A DNA stretch of 64,000 nt, taken from NCBI RefSeq assembly GCF_015711605.1, contig NZ_JABTEZ010000005.1, positions 496,001-560,000 on the forward strand, read 5' to 3'. Shown here piece after piece: positions 52,374 through 61,678 of the stretch (within the stretch, counting starts at the first letter, position 1; every line of letters starts with the position of its first letter). The notes beneath the pieces were generated by a model that was not told the DNA's origin, made no database searches, and saw only the letters and a program-made list of their open reading frames with translations. A program made the position numbers and the translations under genes. The stretch is from Planomonospora sp. ID67723 (GTDB lineage: Bacteria > Actinomycetota > Actinomycetes > Streptosporangiales > Streptosporangiaceae).

Positions 52374-53558
52374 ATGCGTACCGATGCTCAACGTGCCAGG
52401 ATCGCCGTGGCGGCGGTGTTCGCCGTGCACGGCGCGGTCTCCGGCAGTCTGGCGACCCGCATCCCGTGGCTGCAGGACCACCTCCGGCTCACCCCCGCCG
52501 AGCTGGGCTTCGCCCTCTTCTGCCCGGCTCTCGGCGCCTTCGTCGCCATGCCGATGGCGGCCCGTCTGGCCCACCGCTACGGCGGGCGCCCGGCCACCCG
52601 GGTCCTGCTCGCCCTGTGGTGCGCGGCACTGGCCCTGCCCGCTCTCGCTCCCGGGCTCGCCTGGCTGTGCGCCGCCTTCCTGCTGTTCGGCGCCGCCGCC
52701 GGCATGTGCGACGTCACCATGAACGCCCAAGGAGTGATCGTCGAGCGGCGGCTGGAGCGCTCGATCATGTCGGGGCTGCACGGCATGTGGAGCGTGGGGG
52801 GCCTGGCGGGCGCCGGGGCCGGGGTGGTCGCCGCGCAGGCCGGGATCGACGCCCGTCTGCACCATGCGGTGATGGCGCTGGTGCTGCTGGCCGCCGGCGC
52901 CGCCGCGGGCCGGGCCCTGCCCGACACCCGCCCGGAGCCCGGCGAGCAGGCTCCTCCCCGCTTCGCCGTGCCCTCCCGGGCGATCCTCGCCATCGGCGCG
53001 GTCGGGTTCTGCGCCACCTTCGCCGAGGGCGCCAGCCAGAACTGGGCCGCCGTCTACATCAAGGAGGTCGCGGGGGGCGGCGACGGAGTCGCGGCCGCCT
53101 GCTATGCGATCTTCGCCCTGTCCATGGCGGTCACCCGGCTGGCCGGGGACCTGATCGTCCGCAGGCTCGGGCCGATCGCGACCGTCCGCCTCGGCGGCCT
53201 GCTCGCCACCGCCGGCGGGATCGTGGTCGTCGCGGGCCGCACCCCGCCGCTCGGGATCGCGGGCTTCGCCCTGCTCGGTCTGGGCGTCGCGGTGGTCGTC
53301 CCGCTGACCTTCGCCGCCGGGGGCAACGCCACCGCGGCACCCGGCCAGGGGGTGGCGGGGGTGGCCACGATCACCTATCTCTCCGGGCTGATCGCCCCGG
53401 CGGCCACGGGCTGGATCGCCCACGCGACCTCGCTGCCCGCCGCCTTCGGCCTGATCGCGGTCATCACACTGGCGGGCGTGCTGCTGGCGGGGGCGCTGCG
53501 CCCCCGCCCCGCGCCGGCGCCCGCGGCGGCGGCCGTCGCGAAGCCCGCGGTGCTCTGA
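52374..53558 (+). CDS. MFS transporter
   Basis: 394 residues with 12 predicted membrane helices. The N-terminal half has HGAVSGSLATRIPWLQDHL and RLAHRYGGRPATR, the conserved loop between helices 2 and 3. The C-terminal tail is Pro/Ala-rich. It belongs to the small-solute branch of the major facilitator superfamily. With the ROK regulator next door a sugar or amino-sugar substrate is likely (inference). No good ribosome binding site precedes ATG 52374; the 5' leader is about 23 bases. Confidence 0.9.
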   Translation: MRTDAQRARIAVAAVFAVHGAVSGSLATRIPWLQDHLRLTPAELGFALFCPALGAFVAMPMAARLAHRYGGRPATRVLLALWCAALALPALAPGLAWLCAAFLLFGAAAGMCDVTMNAQGVIVERRLERSIMSGLHGMWSVGGLAGAGAGVVAAQAGIDARLHHAVMALVLLAAGAAAGRALPDTRPEPGEQAPPRFAVPSRAILAIGAVGFCATFAEGASQNWAAVYIKEVAGGGDGVAAACYAIFALSMAVTRLAGDLIVRRLGPIATVRLGGLLATAGGIVVVAGRTPPLGIAGFALLGLGVAVVVPLTFAAGGNATAAPGQGVAGVATITYLSGLIAPAATGWIAHATSLPAAFGLIAVITLAGVLLAGALRPRPAPAPAAAAVAKPAVL

Positions 53559-53587
53559 CGGGGCGCGGCGCGCTGGGCGGGACGAGA

Positions 53588-53980
53588 CTAGGCCCGGACC
53601 ATCTCAGCCAGCCGCTCCAGGCTCTTCTCGAGCTCGTGGTCGATCTCGTCACCGGGAGGAGCGTTCTCCTCGTCGAAGAAGGACAGATGCACGGTCACGT
53701 CGCTCGCCTGGTCGCTGATGCCCGCCACCTGCAGCCAGCCCGCGTAGCGGCCGTCGTCGCGGGTGCCCCACTCCACCCGGAGCTGGTCGCGCTGGGCGCG
53801 GAACAGCCCGCGCTCGTCCTTGCCGGTGCTGTCCTCGTGCACGGTCACCGAGGGCGGCTCCTCCCCCCGCACGTGCAGGTCGTGCGGGAGCCAGCTGTCG
53901 AGCTGCTCCAGGTCGCAGGCCCGGTCGAAGACCACTTCGGGCGGGGCGGTCATCGTGCGGGAACGCTCGTATTCGCTCAT
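53588..53980 (-). CDS. SRPBCC family protein
   Basis: 130 residues. The opening YERSRTMTAPPEVVFDRACD and the final amphipathic helix HELEKSLERLAEMVRA match the helix-grip (polyketide cyclase-like) fold. Acidic and soluble. No catalytic residues recognised; it may bind a hydrophobic ligand. ATG 53980, transcribed alone and convergent with the MFS gene. Confidence 0.8.
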   Translation of the reverse strand: MSEYERSRTMTAPPEVVFDRACDLEQLDSWLPHDLHVRGEEPPSVTVHEDSTGKDERGLFRAQRDQLRVEWGTRDDGRYAGWLQVAGISDQASDVTVHLSFFDEENAPPGDEIDHELEKSLERLAEMVRA

Positions 53981-54040
53981 CGGTCGTCACTCCTCGATTG
54001 GGAACTCGCTGGGCACTTACCCCGCCGATCCCCGTCCATC

Positions 54041-54365
54041 CATGGCCGCACGGGTGCGGGCTCCTCCGGTGCACCCCTTCGAACCGCGGCTCCTCAAGGG
54101 CACCGGCGAGAACGCCCTCGGCGGGTTCTTCAGCGGTCTGGCCGGACAGGCCTGGGTCGACTGGCTGTTCATGCTCGGCCTGCTCGGCGTCGGCGGCGCG
54201 CTCCTGCTGGGTGCGGGGCTGCGGATCGCGGCCGGCGCGGTGATGATGCTGATGATGTGGGCGGCCTCGCTGCCGCTGGCCACCAACCCGTTCATGGACG
54301 ACCACATCGTCTACGCCGTCGTCCTGGTCGGCCTGGCCCTGGCAGGCGCTGGCTACGCTTCAGCC
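54041..54365 (+). pseudogene. DoxX-like membrane protein, 5'-truncated remnant
   Basis: The frame from 54041 carries the C-terminal half of a DoxX family protein: FFSGLAGQAWVDWLFMLGLL, GMRIA-like and NPFMDDHIVYAVVLVGLALA, about 90 residues. The N-terminal two membrane helices of the family are missing and there is no other start. The frame runs without a stop codon into the next gene (54366-54878). It may be a decayed gene or a new fusion; the missing half makes membrane function doubtful. Confidence 0.65.
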
Positions 54366-54878
54366 ATGGTCGCCGCTCTGGAACTCTACCTCGATCCGGT
54401 CGCCGAGAAACGGATCAGGACGTTGTGGGACGCGCTGGCACGGGCGGGTGTCCCGACCATGCGCGACCTGCTCAAGGGCCGGCACCGCCCGCACGTCTCG
54501 CTGATCGGCGCCCCCGAGCTGGACGGCCCGGGTGTGGCCGCGGCGCTGCGCGGCATGGAGATCGCCGTCCCGCTCGACCTGCGCTTCGACTTCGTCGGGC
54601 AGTTCCTGGGCCGGGTGCTCTGGCTCGGCCCGGCCCCCACCGCGGAGCTGCTGGCCCACCACGCGGCGGTGCACGCGCGGCTCGCCGGGGCCGGGATCGA
54701 CGGCTTCGAGGTCTACCGGCCGGGGCGCTGGATACCGCACTGCACGCTCTCCATGCGCGTGCCGTTCCCCCGGCTGCTCGACGCGATCCGGTTGTGCATG
54801 GACGTGCTGCCCATCGAGGCGACCGTGACCGCCGCGGCCGTCGCCGACCACGCCCGGGACGTCTTCGTCCCGCTGTGA
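54366..54878 (+). CDS. 2'-5' RNA ligase family protein
   Basis: 170 residues from ATG 54366. HxT/S-x motifs of the 2H phosphoesterase fold are present: RHRPHVSLIGA and WIPHCTLSMRV each provide His and Ser/Thr. The family hydrolyses or ligates 2',5'-phosphodiesters and cyclic phosphates; many bacterial members are uncharacterised. It directly follows the DoxX remnant in the same frame, so a fused longer protein starting at 54041 is possible. Both catalytic motifs are intact. Confidence 0.85.
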   Translation: MVAALELYLDPVAEKRIRTLWDALARAGVPTMRDLLKGRHRPHVSLIGAPELDGPGVAAALRGMEIAVPLDLRFDFVGQFLGRVLWLGPAPTAELLAHHAAVHARLAGAGIDGFEVYRPGRWIPHCTLSMRVPFPRLLDAIRLCMDVLPIEATVTAAAVADHARDVFVPL

Positions 54879-54961
54879 GCCGGGCGACATGCTCAGCTTC
54901 GCCGGTGCACCGCCGATGGGCAGGCGAAGGTTCGCGTGGACGGCTTCGGCAAGGCGGTGAC

Positions 54962-56566
54962 ATGGTGGTCGTGTTCGGGTTGGTGGCGGTGTTCGGGCTG
55001 GCGGCCCTGGTGGCCGCCTCCGTCGCCGCCGTGGGTTGGCGCCGCCAGCGTGAGGCGCCGGTGTTCGGGGTGCTGACGTTCTTCGCACTGGGCGTCGCCG
55101 CGTGGGCGGTCTCCGACGTGGTCAACCTCCTGGTCGCCGACCCGGGACAGGCGCTGCTGTGGGGCAGCCTCTTCATCCCGGCGGAGTCCGTCGTCGTGAT
55201 CGGCTTCTTCTTCCTGGCCTCGGCGGTGATGGACCGGACCTGGCGGCTCCCGTGGCGTACGGCGGCGCTGCTGGCCGTCGAGCCCGCGATCGTGGTGTTC
55301 CTGCTCGCCACCAACCCCTGGCACCACCTGTTCTTCGCCGGAGTCGAGCGGGTGGGCTGGCAGGGCGAACTCGTCCTGCAGCTCGGGCCGCTGTACTGGG
55401 CGCACATCGCCTACAGCTACCTGGTGCTGATCGCCGGCATGATCCGCGTGGAGCGGGTCCGGCGCAAGATCCCTCGGGGACAGCGCCGGATCTACAACTG
55501 GACGCTGGGCACCGTGCTGCCGCCGACGGTGATCAACCTGGTCGGGCTGCCGCTGGAGAACCAGATCGCGGACCTGACCTCGATCGGCTTCGTCTTCTCG
55601 GTGATCATCGCGTACCGGATGGTGGCCCACCCGACCCTGCCCGAGCAGATCCCGGTGGCACGCCGGCAGGTCTTCGACACGCTCGCCGACGCGGTCGTCG
55701 TGGCCGACCGGTCCGGCCGGATCCTGGACCACAACGCCGCCGCCCGCCGGTTGGTGGAGCGGGTCCGCCCGGCCCTGGAGTCCGGGCTCACGGGGGCGCC
55801 GGTCACCGAGGTCTTCGGCCGGGACGTGCCCATGGCCGAGGACGCCGTGGCCGACCAGGTCCTGGTCGGTGTGGGCGGCAGCGGCGTCGATCTGCACCTG
55901 CGGACCAGCCCGCTGCGCGACCGCAGGGGCAACTGCATCGGCTGGGCGCTGACCGCCCACGACATCACCGAGGCCAACCGGCTGCGCCGGCAGGTCGAGG
56001 AGGCCAACACCCTTCTGCGTGAGCAGGTGGTGCGGGACGCGCTCACCGGCCTGTACAACCGCCGCCACCTGACCGACATGCTCCCGGCCCTGCTGACCGG
56101 CTCCATCGAGGGGGAGACCCCGCTGAGCCTGGCCGTCGTCGACATCGACCACTTCAAGCGGGTCAACGACACCTACGGCCACGCCTCCGGCGACGCCGTC
56201 CTGATCCGCGTGGCCCAGATCCTGGCCACCAGCGTCCGCTACGACGACCTGGTGGCCCGCCTGGGCGGCGAGGAGTTCGTGATCGTCCTGCCCGGGATGT
56301 CCCCGGAGGCGGCCCGGACCCGCCTGGAGAAGCTGCGGGAGTCGGTGGCCGCCGCCCAGACCCGGACCGCCGGCCACCAGCTGTCGGTCACCGTCAGCAT
56401 CGGCGCCGCCGCCTTCGACGGTGAGCAGACCGCCACCGAGCTGCTCGAGGCCGCCGACGAGGCCCTCTACACCGCCAAGCGGCTGGGCCGCGACCGCGTC
56501 GAGCAGGCGGTGCCCCGGCCGGGGAACGCCGGCCCCTCCTCGGCCGCGACGCGAGAGACGGCGTGA
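54962..56566 (+). CDS. membrane diguanylate cyclase (7TM-PAS-GGDEF)
   Basis: 534 residues. Seven membrane helices (about 1-220) match the 7TM front end of histidine-kinase-like proteins; a PAS-like domain is at about 232-345 and GGDEF at about 362-520. The active-site motif is GGEEF (435-439), with an RxxD inhibitory site at 426-429 five residues upstream. It should make cyclic di-GMP and be feedback-inhibited. ATG 54962 follows AAGGCGGTGAC. In actinomycetes c-di-GMP controls development; the signal sensed by the 7TM region is unknown. Confidence 0.93.
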   Translation: MVVVFGLVAVFGLAALVAASVAAVGWRRQREAPVFGVLTFFALGVAAWAVSDVVNLLVADPGQALLWGSLFIPAESVVVIGFFFLASAVMDRTWRLPWRTAALLAVEPAIVVFLLATNPWHHLFFAGVERVGWQGELVLQLGPLYWAHIAYSYLVLIAGMIRVERVRRKIPRGQRRIYNWTLGTVLPPTVINLVGLPLENQIADLTSIGFVFSVIIAYRMVAHPTLPEQIPVARRQVFDTLADAVVVADRSGRILDHNAAARRLVERVRPALESGLTGAPVTEVFGRDVPMAEDAVADQVLVGVGGSGVDLHLRTSPLRDRRGNCIGWALTAHDITEANRLRRQVEEANTLLREQVVRDALTGLYNRRHLTDMLPALLTGSIEGETPLSLAVVDIDHFKRVNDTYGHASGDAVLIRVAQILATSVRYDDLVARLGGEEFVIVLPGMSPEAARTRLEKLRESVAAAQTRTAGHQLSVTVSIGAAAFDGEQTATELLEAADEALYTAKRLGRDRVEQAVPRPGNAGPSSAATRETA

Positions 56567-56621
56567 CCGGCCCGGCGGTGTGACCCGCCCTCCCGGGGCC
56601 GTTCTCGCAGAGCCGCCCGGT

Positions 56622-58481
56622 TCACGGGAGGGGGTCGAGCACCCCGGTGGCCAGGCCGCGGGCGATCGCCTCGGCGGTCAGGCCGGCGCCGGAGACGAAC
56701 TCCCGGAGCTCGGCCTCGAACACGAAGATCTTCCGGAAAGCGGCGCCGTACCGTGCCTGATCCGCCAGGTGGATCCGCGGCACCCGGGCCCGGCGCGGGT
56801 CGAAACGGGTCGAGCCCGACTGGGTGCCGAGCGCCGTGACGGGGGACAGGGTCCTGACGAACCCGGCGACGAAGAACGGGTCGAGCCGATCGGGATCCGG
56901 TCTCAGCAGGGTGAGCCGGGGGCCGAGGAGCAGGCCCGGCTCCTCGACCACCACGGTCGCCGGCGAGGCCCCGCGGGTGGCCGCGACCACGTCTCCAGGT
57001 TCGAGCCGGATCCGGCCCTCGGGACCGGTGCGCGTCCGCACGGGCTCTCCGTCGAAGACGTGGCGGTCGGTCAGCACGAGATCGCCGGAATGGTCGATCT
57101 CGTAGCGCCCGGCCTGCCGGATCGTCAGCGCCCCGGTCCGCTCCAGCTCCGACAGCGAGACCATCGGCAGCTCCCTGCCGGCTCCCGGAGCGGCCTCGGG
57201 GACCAGGGCCGGGAACCGCCCGAGCCTGCGCAGCAGGTCCTCACGGCAGGAGAGGTAGTCGGCCGTCGTGATCTGCTCGCCCGGCCCGAGATGACGGGCG
57301 GGGGTGATGTCGACGTCCTCGTCCATCAGCTCGATGACGGGGACCGTACGGCTCCGGCCGGGCCGGTCGAGTCCGGCCTCGGAGTCCGCCAGGAACGCCC
57401 GCCACTGCTCGGCGACGGCGTCGAAGGTCGCCGGATCGGCCTCGGCCATCAGCACCCGCGACGGGGCGCGGCTCTCGCCGGCGGGCTTGCGCAGCACCCA
57501 CACGTGCACCGGGAGCCCGGTGCCCGAGGCCATCTTCGGGGGCAGGCCGATGACGGCCCGGAGCACGCCGCGCCGCAGCAGGTTGCTGCGGATGCGGCGG
57601 CCGGAGCGGCGGTTGGCCGCGATCGCGGGCATCAGCAGCACCGCGAAGCCGCCCGGGCCCAGATGGGCGAGGGCGTGCTGGACCCAGGCGAGTTCGGACT
57701 CGGTCTTGGGCGGCAGGCCGTATTCCCAGCGCAGGTCGCCGGTGAGCTCGTCGTAGCCCCAGTTGCGCTCGTTGAAGGGCGGATGGCACACGACGGCGTC
57801 GACCGTCAGACCCGGCCAGGCGTCCCGCCGCAGCGAGTCTCCCGCCTCGACCCGGCCTTCCACCCCGGTCAGCGCCAGCCGCGACCGGGCCAGCCGGGCG
57901 AGGGAGGCGTCGTGCTCCTGCCCCAGAGCCCGCTCCACCCCGGCCGTCCGGGCCGCCGCGGCGAGCAGGGCACCGAGGCCGCAGGCGGGGTCGAGCACCG
58001 ACCGGACGGCCGGACCGGCCAGCCGCACCATGAACTCGGCGACCTCGGCCGGGGTCTCGGACAGCCGGCGGGAGTGCACGTCGGCGTAGCGGTCGAGCAG
58101 GAAGTGCGTGGCCTCGGCCGTGCCCCGCTCCCGGGCGTACTGCCTGATCAGCTCCCACGCGGCGGCCGGGACGACGTGCGGCCTGTCGCGGCCGTGCAGG
58201 AGCTCGGCGGCCTCGGCGACCACCTCGCCGAGGCGCAGGTCGGCGGCGGCGGTGCGGATCTGCTGCCAGGCGCGCTCCTTCAGGGGCAGCTCCTCGACCT
58301 TGCCCTGCTCCAGCAGCCACGCCTCGACGGCCCTGAGGGAGAAGGCCGGACTGGTCGCGGTCCCTCCGACGGGCGCGGGGAAGTCCTCGTGCCGGCGCCG
58401 CCAGTTGCTCACGGCCGCGCGCCCGACCCCCGCCATCCGAGCGATGTCGGCGGCGGTGACGGTCGCCTCGTCCCCTGACAC
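56622..58481 (-). CDS. solitary N6-adenine methyltransferase with own HTH and specificity region
   Basis: 619 residues from GTG 58481 (GGGGAGG upstream). About 8-45 is a helix-turn-helix (VTAADIARMAGVGRAAVSNW). The methylase domain has motif I DPACGLGALLAA (164-175) and motif IV as CHPPFNERNW (232-241), where HPPF replaces the usual NPPF. The C-terminal 200 residues (ITTADYLSCREDLLRRLG, PEGRIRLEPGDVVAATRGA, VLDPLP) resemble an HsdS-type recognition region. No restriction gene is adjacent. Could act as an epigenetic or anti-restriction methylase; activity with His in place of Asn is uncertain. Confidence 0.82.
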   Translation of the reverse strand: MSGDEATVTAADIARMAGVGRAAVSNWRRRHEDFPAPVGGTATSPAFSLRAVEAWLLEQGKVEELPLKERAWQQIRTAAADLRLGEVVAEAAELLHGRDRPHVVPAAAWELIRQYARERGTAEATHFLLDRYADVHSRRLSETPAEVAEFMVRLAGPAVRSVLDPACGLGALLAAAARTAGVERALGQEHDASLARLARSRLALTGVEGRVEAGDSLRRDAWPGLTVDAVVCHPPFNERNWGYDELTGDLRWEYGLPPKTESELAWVQHALAHLGPGGFAVLLMPAIAANRRSGRRIRSNLLRRGVLRAVIGLPPKMASGTGLPVHVWVLRKPAGESRAPSRVLMAEADPATFDAVAEQWRAFLADSEAGLDRPGRSRTVPVIELMDEDVDITPARHLGPGEQITTADYLSCREDLLRRLGRFPALVPEAAPGAGRELPMVSLSELERTGALTIRQAGRYEIDHSGDLVLTDRHVFDGEPVRTRTGPEGRIRLEPGDVVAATRGASPATVVVEEPGLLLGPRLTLLRPDPDRLDPFFVAGFVRTLSPVTALGTQSGSTRFDPRRARVPRIHLADQARYGAAFRKIFVFEAELREFVSGAGLTAEAIARGLATGVLDPLP

Positions 58482-58606
58482 CGTCAGCCTCCCCTTCCGT
58501 CTCGACGCGTGGACACCAACGTACCCTGACGGCGCGTCGTCCGAGAGATCGGATCGTGTATCAGATTCACGCTGAGGAGACGGTGGAACCGGGCGGCGGA
58601 GCGGCC

Positions 58607-59017
58607 CTACTGATGCCGGGGCTTCTGAGGACCCGTCTGGGGCGCGGGCCCGCGGCGGGAGGCGGCGAACACCAGGGTGCCCGCGGCGACGAGGACGAAG
58701 GCCCCGCCGGCCATGGCCCAGGCGGCCGTCCGCTGGGAGGAGTGTTCCTCCTGGTTCGCCTCGGCGAACCCGGCCCACCTGCCGGCTTCCTGGGTCAGCT
58801 GGTCGTACCGGGCCGGATCGCTCTCCTTGACGGCGTCGGCCTCGCGAAGCGTCTGCTCGGCCTCGTCGAGGTGGCTCTCGATCCGCGCGCCCGTCTCGCT
58901 CGCCCTGGAGAACGGGACGGTGCTCACCGCTCCCACGACCAGGCCCAGCAGCAGCAGTGCGATCCCGAGCCACGCCTTGCGTCCCACCGATATCACCTTC
59001 CGTACCTGTTCATCCAC
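58607..59017 (-). CDS. small membrane protein with two TM helices
   Basis: 136 residues. TM1 (about 15-35, AWLGIALLLLGLVVGAVSTV), an extracellular or cytoplasmic helical segment rich in Asp/Glu (about 45-95), TM2 (about 97-118), and a short basic tail. No recognised domain. A Met at 59017 starts the frame. Transcribed alone. Confidence 0.7.
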   Translation of the reverse strand: MDEQVRKVISVGRKAWLGIALLLLGLVVGAVSTVPFSRASETGARIESHLDEAEQTLREADAVKESDPARYDQLTQEAGRWAGFAEANQEEHSSQRTAAWAMAGGAFVLVAAGTLVFAASRRGPAPQTGPQKPRHQ

Positions 59018-59227
59018 GACCGTGTGCCTCCGCGGAGCGCACAGCTCCCGGGCCTGCGGTGAGGGCGGCGGAGTCCCGCTCGCCGCCGTGACACGGTATC
59101 CGTCCGGCCCGCCTGGTCACGCCCGCCGTACGGGGGACCGGACCTCCCTCTGTCGGGCGATGACAGTCGTGGAGTTATATCGGACAACGCGGGGTAGGGG
59201 GCAATATATCGGGATAAAGGGGGAGAC

Positions 59228-59467
59228 ATGGGTGGAAGGAAGATGGAAGGCGACGAGAATCAGCGGCGTCAGGCGGCCCGCGAGGCGCGCAGGTCGGGCA
59301 AGAGCCCCAGCGGGGAGAACGTGACGAAGGGGGCGTCCAAGCAGAGGCAGTCTCGGCCCAAGAGCGAACCGCACCACCACGAGGAGCGCCAGGCGTCGCC
59401 CCAGCGCGGCAAGCAGCAGGGCGTGCAGAAGAGCATGCAGCCCAACTCCAAGCCTGAGTACGGCTGA
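59228..59467 (+). CDS. small hydrophilic basic protein
   Basis: 79 residues starting MGGRKMEGDENQRRQAAREA. NVTKGASKQRQSRPKSEPHH and HEERQASPQRGKQQGVQK are repeated-basic segments. No membrane or signal segment; probably disordered. GGGGGAG precedes ATG 59228. It resembles short actinobacterial proteins carrying a GASKQ motif, of unknown role. The perfect hairpin at 59568 lies downstream. Confidence 0.65.
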   Translation: MGGRKMEGDENQRRQAAREARRSGKSPSGENVTKGASKQRQSRPKSEPHHHEERQASPQRGKQQGVQKSMQPNSKPEYG

Positions 59468-59567
59468 TCCGTATCCGCTCCACCGGCGGGAACGGGACGT
59501 GGGCCGGTCTCGGCCGGATGCTCCTGGCGCGATGTCGGGAATCCGGGGACCTGCCGTAAGTGCCCGC

Positions 59568-59610
59568 GGATCGAGCCGGTTCCCGGTGATGCCGGGAACC
59601 GGCTCGATCC
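59568..59610. terminator. perfect 19-bp hairpin terminator
   Basis: A 19-base arm (59568-59586, GGATCGAGCCGG...) pairs perfectly with 59592-59610 over a five-base loop. It separates the small basic protein from the convergent ATP-binding gene. Confidence 0.8.
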
Positions 59611-59704
59611 GTGCGACCGGCCCGCAGGAGCCCGTGGAGCCGGGCGGCCCGTATCGGGTCCCTTGTCGGGTCCCCTTATCCGTGTCAGGGCCGTTTTCCG
59701 GGGT

Positions 59705-60166
59705 TCAGGACCAGGCCGCCAGCTGGAACCAGACGGACTTGCCGTACGAGGTGAGCTTCCAGCCCCAGGCGTGGGAGAAGGTCTCGACGATGGCGAGTCC
59801 CCGGCCGGAGACCGCGAACTCGTCCGCCTCCCGCATGCGGGGGATCGCCGGGCAGGGATCGTGGACGTTCACCGACAGCAGCTCGCGTTCGCGGCTGACC
59901 GTGACGCGGATGGTGCTCGTCGCCGGGTCGTCGGCGGTCCCGTGGACGAGGGCGTTGGTCGCCAGCTCCGAGGCCAGGAGTTCGGCGAGCTCTGGAACGT
60001 CCCCGGCCGCGCTCCAGTCGAGGGCCGTGTCCCGCACGAACCTCCGGACGGAGGACACGCATCTGCCGTCGCGCGGTATCCGCTTCTCGCCCAGCACCAC
60101 AAGGGCGGGATCAAGCGGGAGGCGATGGCCGACCGGTGCCGCATACGCCCTGACAGTCGCCTCCAC
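59705..60166 (-). CDS. RsbW-like ATP-binding anti-sigma factor
   Basis: 153 residues with the GHKL fold: VSSVRRFVRDTALDWSAAG, LLASELATNALVHGTADDPA with the N-box Asn and Glu, and VHDPCPAIPRMREADEFAVSGRG then LAIVETFSHAWGW as the G1 and G2 boxes. Short serine kinases of this kind bind anti-anti-sigma factors or sigma factors in actinomycetes; a partner is not adjacent. ATG 60166, transcribed alone. Confidence 0.88.
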   Translation of the reverse strand: MEATVRAYAAPVGHRLPLDPALVVLGEKRIPRDGRCVSSVRRFVRDTALDWSAAGDVPELAELLASELATNALVHGTADDPATSTIRVTVSRERELLSVNVHDPCPAIPRMREADEFAVSGRGLAIVETFSHAWGWKLTSYGKSVWFQLAAWS

Positions 60167-60519
60167 GGCCTCTCCTTCTCTGCCGGATTCCGGGTGGTCG
60201 TTATGACGAGGACTAACTACCCCGGGTAGTCGAATGGTTACCGGATTTCGGCGGCGGAGTTCATCTTCGCATCATGGAACTCCGGCAGGAAGAGCATCGT
60301 GCTCGACGCATACTCATCTCAGGCGATATGGGGCAGACGGCTGTGCCACTACAGGAAAACGGCAGGTCTTAACCGGCCATGATGAGCGAGAGAATGCATT
60401 TCAGACCTTGCCGCTTACGGACGGCATGAGGCGTCTCGTCTTCGGATTCTCCCCGCCGGACGCGGCAGGCGGTGGAGGTCGCAGGGTCGGGCTCCTCTCC
60501 CGGCGGCCATAATCGAGGC
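60167..60519. other. intergenic region, no gene supported
   Basis: About 350 bases of lower GC than the neighbours. A 32-codon frame at 60274-60372 lacks a ribosome binding site. A CATAAT at 60508-60513 lies just before the next start, so that gene may be leaderless. Confidence 0.45.
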
Positions 60520-61281
60520 GTGGACGAGCCCTTCACCGTTGGTGACCTGACCCTCACCGCCGACGTGAGCCCCGCCGACTGGGTGGTGGCGGCGGTTCGC
60601 GAATTCGACGACAACAACGTCGGGTGCCTGGTTCCGCCGGTCTTCGCAGCCTATGCGCGGGTGTTCCATCCGGCGTACCGGGGGGAGGGGGAGAACCCGC
60701 GGGAGGTGCCGTGGGCGGAGGTGGCCGGGGCCAACGGGCGGCTGGCGCATCCGGCGATGCAGTGGCCCGCCATCACCGGCTCGTGGCGGTTCGTCTACGA
60801 CGACGACCAGCCGGGGCTGTGGGACCACCCGCCGGTGGAGGGCTCGCTCCCGGTACGGCAGGCGGCGCAGTTGGCCGAGCTGCTGGCCGCGCACACCGCC
60901 ACGCCCGAGCGCTGCTGGTTCGCCGTGTGGGACGGCTTCGGCAACCTGAACCTGCCGGTGGAGGACGGGAAGATCCCGAGGGTCGAGATGCCCGCCCGGC
61001 CGATGCTGCTGTTGTCCGGGCCGCTGTCGGCGGCCGCCACCTCGCTCGACGCGACGTCGTGGTGTGATCAGCGGGCCAGCCTGTGGTGGCCGGAGGACCG
61101 CGCCTGGTGCGTCGCCACCGACGTGGATCTCATGACCACCTACGTCGGCGGCACGGAGGAGTGCGTCACGGCGTTGACGGCCGACGGCGGGCTGGAGGCC
61201 ATGGAGATCGGCGTGGACCAGCGGCTCGGGTGGGACGGCGACCCGCTCAACCCGCTGCCTGAACCGGGGCCCGGCGGATGA
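60520..61281 (+). CDS. hypothetical soluble protein
   Basis: 253 residues from GTG 60520, seven bases after CATAAT, so a leaderless message is possible. Trp- and Pro-rich segments are visible: YDDDQPGLWDHPPVEGSLPV, WCDQRASLWWPEDRAWCVAT and GVDQRLGWDGDPLNPLPEPG. Acidic and soluble, no signal peptide. I do not recognise a domain. Related-looking actinobacterial proteins have no known function. Confidence 0.75.
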   Translation: MDEPFTVGDLTLTADVSPADWVVAAVREFDDNNVGCLVPPVFAAYARVFHPAYRGEGENPREVPWAEVAGANGRLAHPAMQWPAITGSWRFVYDDDQPGLWDHPPVEGSLPVRQAAQLAELLAAHTATPERCWFAVWDGFGNLNLPVEDGKIPRVEMPARPMLLLSGPLSAAATSLDATSWCDQRASLWWPEDRAWCVATDVDLMTTYVGGTEECVTALTADGGLEAMEIGVDQRLGWDGDPLNPLPEPGPGG

Positions 61282-61315
61282 GCGCGCCCGGCGTCCCCGG
61301 CCCGCATCCGGTGCC

Positions 61316-61678
61316 TCACGCCGGGGGCTCCCAGTAGGTCTCCACCCGGTGGCCGTCGGGGTCGGCGCACTTGAAGGCCACGTAGGCGGGCCCGTCGTAG
61401 TGCTCGTCGACCGCTATCCCGTCGGCGCGCATCCGGGCGAGCAGGGCGCGCACCTCGTCGGGCCCGGCGAGCCGGAAGCCGAAGTGCAGGAAGGCGGGGA
61501 GCGGGCCCACCTCCTGGCCGCCGTGCAGGGCCAGATCGAAGCCGTCGGCGTTGCGGACGATGACGGTGCCGTCCTCGTAGCGCTGCGCGGTGGCGGGGTC
61601 GAATCCGAAATAGGTCTCGTAGAACCGGAGGCTGCGCCGGGCGTCGCGCACGGGCAGGCCGAGATGGGTCAGATGCAT
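61316..61678 (-). CDS. VOC (glyoxalase/bleomycin-resistance) family protein
   Basis: 120 residues. Two beta-alpha-beta-beta-beta repeats: MHLTHLGLPVRDARRSLRFY with metal-ligand His, and LHFGFRLAGPDEVRALLARM. FKCADPDGHRVETYWEPP ends with the metal Glu. Binds metal and acts as lyase, dioxygenase or sequestration protein; substrate unknown. ATG 61678. Confidence 0.88.
   Translation of the reverse strand: MHLTHLGLPVRDARRSLRFYETYFGFDPATAQRYEDGTVIVRNADGFDLALHGGQEVGPLPAFLHFGFRLAGPDEVRALLARMRADGIAVDEHYDGPAYVAFKCADPDGHRVETYWEPPA

Noticed and set aside
60274-60372. 32-codon frame beginning MELRQEEHR
   Set aside because: No ribosome binding site and no second copy to support it, unlike the 31-codon pair.
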